From assembly GCF_965656765.1 (NCBI RefSeq), contig NZ_CBFHLV010000057.1:1-21286 (forward strand): a stretch of 21,286 nt of DNA, written 5' to 3'. The stretch's first letter is position 1. Every line of letters begins with the position of its first letter. The stretch comes from Marivita sp965656765. Lineage in GTDB: Bacteria; Pseudomonadota; Alphaproteobacteria; Rhodobacterales; Rhodobacteraceae. Both the position numbers and the translations under genes were made by a program. Under the pieces are notes generated by a model. It searched no databases. It worked only from the letters and a program-made list of their open reading frames with translations, and was not told where the DNA came from. Shown piece after piece: positions 16,361 through 21,286 of the stretch.

Positions 16361-17106
16361 GCGTCCTCTCCAAGATAGGCGCTGCGCACCTCGGGGCTCG
16401 AGCGGATGTCATCGACTGTACCAGTCGCGATCACCTTACCGTAAACAAGCACGCTGATCCTGTCTGCCAAAGCGAACACCGCGTCCATGTCATGTTCGAC
16501 CAACAAAATTGGGGCTTCGTGGCGCAACGTATCCAGAAACGCGGTCAGAGTTTTTGATCCTTCAGCCCCAAGCCCGGCCATCGGTTCATCCATGACAAAG
16601 GCCTTGGCATCGAGCGTCAGTGCAACCGCGACTTCGAGTTGTCGTCGTTGCCCGTGAGACAGGTTCGCACAGCGCATACCCTGCATGTCCAACAGGCCGA
16701 CACGCTCCAGCGCCGCCTCTGCTTTGCCCCTGAGTGCCCGGTCACGCAGGGTGGATTGCCAGAACCTCCAAGGTCGTTTCGAAGCTCCAAGTGCGCCCAG
16801 AAGGGCATTTTCGAGAACTGTGTCTTCCATCGCCAGCGCAGAAATTTGGAACGTACGGCCCAATCCAGACTGCGCACGTGCCTGAGTGCTTTTTCCGGTT
16901 ACGTCGCAACCAAGTAGGTGGACGGTCCCATTGTCAGGTCTCAATCCGCCACAAATCTGTGCGATCAAGGTCGATTTACCTGCTCCGTTGGGGCCAATCA
17001 CTGCATGAATTTCTCCCGGGTGCAGGTCGATCGACACATCGTCGGTGGCGGTGAGTGCGCCAAAAGACTTGCGCAAGTTGTGTGTGGCCAGAACGGGATC
17101 AGACAT
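16357..17106 (-). CDS. livG: Branched-chain amino acid-type ABC transporter ATPase (LivG)
   Basis: The 249-residue protein has Walker A GPNGAGKST (38-46), the LivG-type GRTFQ (83-87), signature LSHGQRRQLE (149-158), Walker B AFVMDEP (169-175) and switch His205 in VEHDMDAVF. Length is close to the LivG norm of about 255. It overlaps livM by eight bases (ATGTCTGA) and livF by four, so the ATPases are made together from one mRNA. It pairs with LivF to power the LivH/LivM pore. Confidence 0.93.
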   Translation of the reverse strand: MSDPVLATHNLRKSFGALTATDDVSIDLHPGEIHAVIGPNGAGKSTLIAQICGGLRPDNGTVHLLGCDVTGKSTQARAQSGLGRTFQISALAMEDTVLENALLGALGASKRPWRFWQSTLRDRALRGKAEAALERVGLLDMQGMRCANLSHGQRRQLEVAVALTLDAKAFVMDEPMAGLGAEGSKTLTAFLDTLRHEAPILLVEHDMDAVFALADRISVLVYGKVIATGTVDDIRSSPEVRSAYLGEDA

Positions 17107-18082
17107 GCGATCCCTCCTTGCCTGTCAGAAGCCCAATAATGCCGCCGCGCGCAAACAGGACGATGGCCAAAAGGATAAGCCCGAGGAATACGTGCCAGAA
17201 ATCCGTAAGCCCACCAAGCCAATGCTCGAGGGCCACAAACATGCAGGCACCAATAACCGGGCCAAATAGGCGACCGACGCCACCAATGATGATCAACACA
17301 ATCAGTTCACCTGATAACTGCCAGCTGAACATTGTCGGCGACACAAAGCGATTGAGATCCGCAAACAAGGCTCCAGCAAGCCCTGTGATGGCCCCAGAGA
17401 TGACAAACGCCACCAACTTGAGACGCCGCGGGTCCAGCCCAACAGTTTCAACCCTCAAAGGCACTTGCCGCGCAGCATTGAGGGCAAGCCCAAACGGTGA
17501 TGCCTGAAGTCGAGCATTCAGGAAAAGCACAATGCACAGGATAACAAAACACAAGCCATAGAACTGCACCGGGACCAGCGTGTTTAGGCCCGGAAATCCA
17601 TTGCGTACATAGATCGACAGACCATCTTCGCCGCCATAGGCGCTCCAGGAAATGGCGAAGTAAAAGAACATCTGCCCAAAGGCGAGGGTGATCATGATGA
17701 AATACACGCCTGAGGTCCGTAGGCTTAGCACACCGACGATCCAAGCGACCAATCCAGATACAAGGGTCGCAACAACCCAGATCACCGGCATCGATTTCGT
17801 TCCTGCGATAGTCAGCAGGCCAAGGTCGAGGGGGACATAGGTCTGTGCATGGGAGGCCAGAATGCCCATCGCATAGCCACCCAGCCCGAAAAACATCGCG
17901 TGCCCAAGACTGACCAATCCGCCAATCCCAAGCGCGATGTTCAAACCGACAGCGGCAATTGCAAGGATCACTGCGCGAGTGATCAGGGTTATGGTGAACG
18001 GCTCATCCACCCAAAGCGCCCAGATGGGCACAACCAGCAACCCCGCAAACGTAAGCGCGTTGACCACGCGCTCAGAGATCAT
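17099..18082 (-). CDS. livM: Branched-chain amino acid-type ABC transporter permease (LivM)
   Basis: The 327-residue inner-membrane protein has about eight to ten hydrophobic segments and the LivM hallmark GLNIALGIGGLVSLGHAMFF around residues 45-65; near the C-terminus are GGVGRLFGPVIGA and WLGGLTDFWHVFLGLILL. It forms the pore with LivH. The start overlaps the livH stop (ATGA). The last few residues (GKEGSHV) overlap the livG start. Confidence 0.93.
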   Translation of the reverse strand: MISERVVNALTFAGLLVVPIWALWVDEPFTITLITRAVILAIAAVGLNIALGIGGLVSLGHAMFFGLGGYAMGILASHAQTYVPLDLGLLTIAGTKSMPVIWVVATLVSGLVAWIVGVLSLRTSGVYFIMITLAFGQMFFYFAISWSAYGGEDGLSIYVRNGFPGLNTLVPVQFYGLCFVILCIVLFLNARLQASPFGLALNAARQVPLRVETVGLDPRRLKLVAFVISGAITGLAGALFADLNRFVSPTMFSWQLSGELIVLIIIGGVGRLFGPVIGACMFVALEHWLGGLTDFWHVFLGLILLAIVLFARGGIIGLLTGKEGSHV

Positions 18083-18999
18083 GCGTGGGCTCCAAACAGG
18101 CCAGTGGGTCGCCAGATGAGAACGAGACTCATGAGAATGTAGATCGCCATAGATGCGAGCGCTGATCCGGTTTGCGTGGCGACATCAGGATCCATGAACA
18201 GTTTGAAAAATTCCGGTAGAAAAATACCACCAAGCGTGTCGGTTAACCCGACCAACAACGCACCGATAAACGCGCCTTTGATGGACCCGATGCCACCGAT
18301 CACGATCACAACAAAGGCAAGGATCAACACTGGCTCTCCCATACCAACCTGAACCGATTGAATAGCCCCGACCAATGCACCGGCGAGCCCGGCCAAAGCC
18401 GCGCCAACCGCAAAAACGATGGTGTAGAGGCGTGTGATATCCACACCCAAAGCGGCGATCATTTCGCGGTCATTTTCCCCCGCGCGGATCTGTATCCCGA
18501 CGCGAGTGCGCTCGATCAGTAACCAAAGTCCTAGCCCAACCAGCAAACCTGCGCAGATCAGCGCCAAACGGTAAAGCGGGTACTGAATACCGCCGGGCAA
18601 GGATACAGGGCCTGACAGATAGTCCGGGATGTCGAGGAACAGCGGGAACGATCCAAACACCCAGCGGGTGCCTTCGGAAAAGATGAGGATCAGCGCAAAG
18701 GTGGCGAGCACCTGATCCAGATGCGCTTTGCCGTAAAGCCGTCTGATCACAGTGATCTCTATCAGCGCACCGGCAATGGCCGCGACCGCAAGTGCTGCGG
18801 CTAAAGCCAGTACAAACGATCCAGTTGCCCCGGCTATTGTGGCGGCTGCAAACGCCCCAATCATGTAAAGGGATCCATGCGCAAGGTTGATCAATCCCAT
18901 GACACCAAAGATCAGCGTCAGGCCTGCCGCCATCAGAAATAGCATGACGCCGAATTGCAGCCCATTCAGGACTTGCTCGATAATCAGGATTGCTGACAT
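18079..18999 (-). CDS. livH: Branched-chain amino acid-type ABC transporter permease (LivH)
   Basis: The 306-residue inner-membrane permease opens with a classic LivH N-terminus (EQVLNGLQFGVMLFLMAAGL then FGVMGLINLAHGSLYMIGAF) and contains IGGIGSIKGAFIGALLVG near the C-terminus. The start codon is preceded only by a weak G-rich sequence. A 51-base gap containing a strong hairpin separates it from the binding-protein gene, unlike the overlapping genes that follow. Lower expression than the binding protein is therefore likely. Confidence 0.93.
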   Translation of the reverse strand: MSAILIIEQVLNGLQFGVMLFLMAAGLTLIFGVMGLINLAHGSLYMIGAFAAATIAGATGSFVLALAAALAVAAIAGALIEITVIRRLYGKAHLDQVLATFALILIFSEGTRWVFGSFPLFLDIPDYLSGPVSLPGGIQYPLYRLALICAGLLVGLGLWLLIERTRVGIQIRAGENDREMIAALGVDITRLYTIVFAVGAALAGLAGALVGAIQSVQVGMGEPVLILAFVVIVIGGIGSIKGAFIGALLVGLTDTLGGIFLPEFFKLFMDPDVATQTGSALASMAIYILMSLVLIWRPTGLFGAHA

Positions 19000-19006
19000 G
19001 CCCCGC

Positions 19007-19042
19007 CCAGATCTGGCGCGCCGAAGGCAAACTCCGGCGCGC
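19007..19042 (-). terminator. GC-only hairpin between livK and livH
   Basis: A perfect 8-bp stem, GCGCGCCG (19016-19023) with CGGCGCGC (19035-19042), has an 11-base loop and no T-tract. A perfect palindrome CCAGATCTGG (19007-19016) abuts it. In binding-protein operons such an intergenic hairpin typically protects the upstream mRNA from 3' decay or partly terminates transcription, giving excess binding protein over permease. The fold is seen; the role is inferred. Confidence 0.55.
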
Positions 19043-19050
19043 AGGTTGCC

Positions 19051-20181
19051 TTACATCTTGCAGTCGGCGGCGTAGGCGTCTGCGTGATCCTCCAAGGCAA
19101 CGCCGATAATCTTGTTGGTGTAGACGTCACCTTCCTTGATCACTTCACGCGCATAAATCGTCTGGATCGGGTGATGGTTCGGCCCAAACTTGAAATCCCC
19201 ACGCGTGCTCGCGAAATCTGCAGCGCGCAACGCCTCACGGAAAGCGTCGGCATCCGACACGTCGGCCATATCAAGCGCGGACAGGATCAGGTTGGCAGTG
19301 TCGAACCCCTGACTGGAATAAAGTGACGGAAGGCGTCCGTATTCAGCCTGAAACGCCTCGACAAACGCCGTGTTGGTGGGGGTATCGATGTCCTTGTTCC
19401 ATTGGCTGGTATTGACCACACCAAGGGCAGCATCGCCCACCGCCTGTAGAATGCCCTGATCAAAGCTAAACGCCGGGCCGATTACAGGCAGGTCAACGCC
19501 GCTGTCTGCATACTGCTTGAGAAACGAAATCCCCATACCGCCTGGGAGGAAGAAAAACACGCTGTCCGCGCCTGACGCCCGGATCTGGGCAATCTCTGCC
19601 GCGTAATCGGTTTGGCCAAGCTGTGTATAGACCTCACCCGCAAGGTCACCACCCAACGTCCGCTTGTAACCGGTCAGTGCATCCTGACCGGCAGGATAGT
19701 TCGGCGCTAGGATGAAACTGTTACTATAGCCCACTTCAGCGGCATAGGCGCCTGCCGCCTCGTGCAGGTTGTCGTTCTGCCACGCTACGTTGAAATAATT
19801 CTGATGGCAGCCTTGGCCGGCCAACGCCGATGGTCCCGCATTCGGGGACAGATAGAACTTGCCCTGAGCGGTGACGCTCGGGATCACGGCCATGGCGAGG
19901 TTCGACCAGATGATGCCCGTAAGGATGTCGACACGCTCGGACTGAACCATCTTGTCGGCGAGTTGCACTGCGATATCCGGTTTGCGTTGGTCGTCTTCGA
20001 TCACGACTTCAATGTCGTCGCGCCCCGATTGTTTCATCGCCAGCATAAAGCCGTCACGCACATCGATGCCAAGCCCTGCACCGCCCCCGGACAGGGTTGT
20101 GATCATCCCAATCTTGGTTTCGGCGAACGCAGTCGTCGCCCCAAGCGCAAGGGCCGCCGTGGCCAATATAAGCTTCTTCAT
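19051..20181 (-). CDS. Branched-chain amino acid-type ABC transporter substrate-binding protein (LivJ/K type)
   Basis: The 376-residue periplasmic receptor begins MKKLILATAALALGATTAFA, a Sec signal peptide likely cut after residue 20. The mature part has the type I periplasmic-binding fold (KIGMITTLSGGGAGLGIDVRD). Only two cysteines occur in the mature protein, C125 and C374 near the C-terminus, and they could form a disulfide. The start at 20181 has GGGAGAT about ten bases upstream and gives a proper signal peptide; the frame extends upstream to 20355 but that part is not credible as a leader. It is the first gene of the operon. Some relatives bind aromatic or carboxylic acids rather than amino acids; proximity to the hydantoin-type genes raises ureides or N-carbamoyl acids as candidates. 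The ligand is undetermined. Confidence 0.9.
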   Translation of the reverse strand: MKKLILATAALALGATTAFAETKIGMITTLSGGGAGLGIDVRDGFMLAMKQSGRDDIEVVIEDDQRKPDIAVQLADKMVQSERVDILTGIIWSNLAMAVIPSVTAQGKFYLSPNAGPSALAGQGCHQNYFNVAWQNDNLHEAAGAYAAEVGYSNSFILAPNYPAGQDALTGYKRTLGGDLAGEVYTQLGQTDYAAEIAQIRASGADSVFFFLPGGMGISFLKQYADSGVDLPVIGPAFSFDQGILQAVGDAALGVVNTSQWNKDIDTPTNTAFVEAFQAEYGRLPSLYSSQGFDTANLILSALDMADVSDADAFREALRAADFASTRGDFKFGPNHHPIQTIYAREVIKEGDVYTNKIIGVALEDHADAYAADCKM

Positions 20182-20480
20182 CACTTCATCTCCCAGTTCG
20201 AATGTCGTCTTTTTTGGACCGCATTTTTGAGGATCGACTTGCCTCGTATGTGGGTCGGTATTTTCGTCCGTGGATTTGTTTAACAACGCATCAAGAAATA
20301 CAATAGTTAGCGTAATAATATTGCGCGTGATGGTCGCTCTCTCAGCTCCGTCCATCCGGCAACCGGATCAATCGCTCACCGCGGTGGGATCGCCTTGCCT
20401 TTTCCCATTCTGCACGTGATCCTGACGGCGTTTGCATCGTCAGCGCATACTTTTCAGTTACTGCACAGAGAAAGGTCTTC
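20182..20480. promoter_or_regulatory. Intergenic region upstream of the liv-type operon and GNAT gene
   Basis: About 299 bases separate the divergent binding-protein and GNAT genes. An AT-rich stretch (about 20275-20320) probably holds the promoter for the liv-type operon. Two palindromes stand close together: ATCCGG-CAA-CCGGAT (20354-20368) and CACCGCGGTG (20377-20386). A minus-strand frame of 46 codons (20482-20342) lies here without a good ribosome-binding site and is not called as a gene. Confidence 0.4.
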
Positions 20481-20954
20481 ATGGAGTTATCCCGAGGCTT
20501 TCGCATTGATCCAATTGTTGCACCAACATGGGATGTCGCCGAACTGGTCAATCGTCACTTCGACATGATGCGCGCCCAAACGCCATCCGAAAGTTGCCAT
20601 GTCATGAGCGCGGATGATCTATTTGCAGCAGGCGCGCATGTATTCGCGCTGCGCGATGACGACACGATGTTGGGCATTGGGGCGCTCAAACCGCTGAGTG
20701 CCGATCATGGCGAACTGAAATCCATGCACACCAAAGCCGAGGCTCGCGGGCGCGGGGTCGGCTCTGCCTTGGTACAGCATATCCTGACGAAAGGAACCGA
20801 TCTCGGCCTATTGCGGATCAGCCTGGAGACCGGATCCGAAGACCCCTTCGCCCCCGCGCGCCGCCTTTATGAGCGACACGGCTTCACGTATTGCGCGCCC
20901 TTTGGAGACTACGTCGACGACCCGCTCAGCGTTTTTATGACACGAACCTTGTGA
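20481..20954 (+). CDS. GNAT-family N-acetyltransferase
   Basis: The 157-residue protein is a single GNAT domain. The acetyl-CoA loop is seen in ELKSMHTKAEARGRGVGSAL (residues 78-97, with the R-x-x-G-x-G signature at 89-94). The C-terminal part SLETGSEDPFAPARRLYERHGF and YVDDPLSVFMTR is shared by a group of small acetyltransferases common in proteobacteria. Such enzymes acetylate a small amine or a protein; the substrate is unknown. GAGAAAGG precedes the ATG. It is transcribed alone, and nothing ties it to the transport operon. Confidence 0.9.
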   Translation: MELSRGFRIDPIVAPTWDVAELVNRHFDMMRAQTPSESCHVMSADDLFAAGAHVFALRDDDTMLGIGALKPLSADHGELKSMHTKAEARGRGVGSALVQHILTKGTDLGLLRISLETGSEDPFAPARRLYERHGFTYCAPFGDYVDDPLSVFMTRTL

Positions 20955-21000
20955 CCTTCTCTTGCCCCGAGCCGTCAAAGGCGGCAAATAAACACCCAGC

Positions 21001-21077
21001 GGTCCCTTAGCTCAACTGGATAGAGCAGCTGACTTCTAATCAGCAGGTTGAGGGTTCGAGTCCTTCAGGGATCGCCA
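21001..21077 (+). tRNA. tRNA-Arg (anticodon TCT)
   Basis: The sequence folds as a cloverleaf. The acceptor stem GGTCCCT pairs with AGGGATC (one G-T), the anticodon stem GCTGA/TCAGC carries loop CTTCTAA with anticodon TCT reading AGA, and the T-arm contains GGTTCGAGTCC. The 3' CCA is encoded. This tRNA reads a codon rare in high-GC genomes. Confidence 0.95.
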
Positions 21078-21286
21078 GCAAAACAATTGATCTTGCATCT
21101 CAAGCGCATCCTCGGCCGCCGAAGACTCGGGTTGCGTGGTCTATGCAGCGGAAATGGCGAATGATTACTTGCCTCCACCAGCCAGAACCTTGCAAAGATC
21201 TTTCCTACACCGCAGCAAGCAACCGCTCAAAACGTGAAAGGAAAGGCGCACTTGCGGCATTAGGTCACCGTATTCTGCACAAGCAA
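21078..21286. other. Stretch after tRNA-Arg with no recognised gene
   Basis: No recognisable protein, RNA or repeat was found. One plus-strand frame is open from before 21080 to the window end, with ATGs at 21143 and 21161 and an ending ALAALGHRILHKQ, but no ribosome-binding site or family match supports it. tRNA 3' ends are common integration sites; no repeat of the tRNA 3' end is visible in this short piece. Confidence 0.3.

Noticed and set aside
20182..20355. N-terminal extension of the liv-type binding protein
   Set aside because: It would bury the signal peptide; the start at 20181 has a ribosome-binding site and begins directly with the signal sequence.
20342..20482. Possible 46-codon minus-strand gene beginning MKTFLCAVTEKYAL
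   Set aside because: There is no good ribosome-binding site or family match, and it overlaps the GNAT start; left as intergenic, though a conserved small protein cannot be excluded.
21143..21286. Open plus-strand frame running off the right edge, ending LAALGHRILHKQ
   Set aside because: I considered a transposase fragment, but no recognisable catalytic motif or terminal repeat supports it.

Overview
The window looks like a chromosomal segment of an alphaproteobacterium, most likely a marine Rhodobacteraceae (Roseobacter-group) member. This is inferred from moderately high GC, the style of the proteins, and dense accessory catabolic and transport operons. No mobile element, CRISPR array or rRNA gene was seen. 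One tRNA gene lies near the right end.

Left edge (1-1643): the 5' part of a cydD-type ABC exporter gene runs off the window on the minus strand. It is divergent from an Rrf2-family regulator with three cysteines suited to an iron-sulfur cluster. A perfect hairpin (1643-1665) separates the regulator from the next, convergent operon.

Catabolic locus (1697-15562): hyuA-hyuB, an ATP-dependent hydantoinase/oxoprolinase pair, is on the minus strand. It is divergent from a quinone-oxidoreductase-like gene, which converges on a GntR/FCD regulator. The regulator is divergent from a tightly packed plus-strand operon of nine genes: a PotABCD-like importer (ATPase, Tat-exported binding protein, two permeases), an Asp/Glu/hydantoin racemase, an N-carbamoyl-D-amino-acid hydrolase with its complete E-K-C triad, a NodB-fold hydrolase of the HP0310/cyclic-imidase type, a 91-residue CxxC protein, and a COG0523 (CobW-like) GTPase. 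My reading is that this operon imports a cyclic ureide or imide (hydantoin-like), racemises it, opens the ring and removes the carbamoyl group. No classical amidohydrolase-family D-hydantoinase is present, so the NodB-fold enzyme (or HyuAB) is the candidate ring opener. The GTPase and CxxC protein may supply its metal.

Second importer (15674-20181, minus strand): a complete branched-chain-amino-acid-type ABC system in the order livK-H-M-G-F. The four downstream genes overlap, and a GC-only hairpin lies between the binding-protein gene and the first permease gene. Its substrate is unknown; its position suggests it could serve the same catabolism.

Right edge (20182-21286): an intergenic region of about 300 bases with two short palindromes, a GNAT acetyltransferase, tRNA-Arg(TCT), and about 200 bases in which I recognise no gene.
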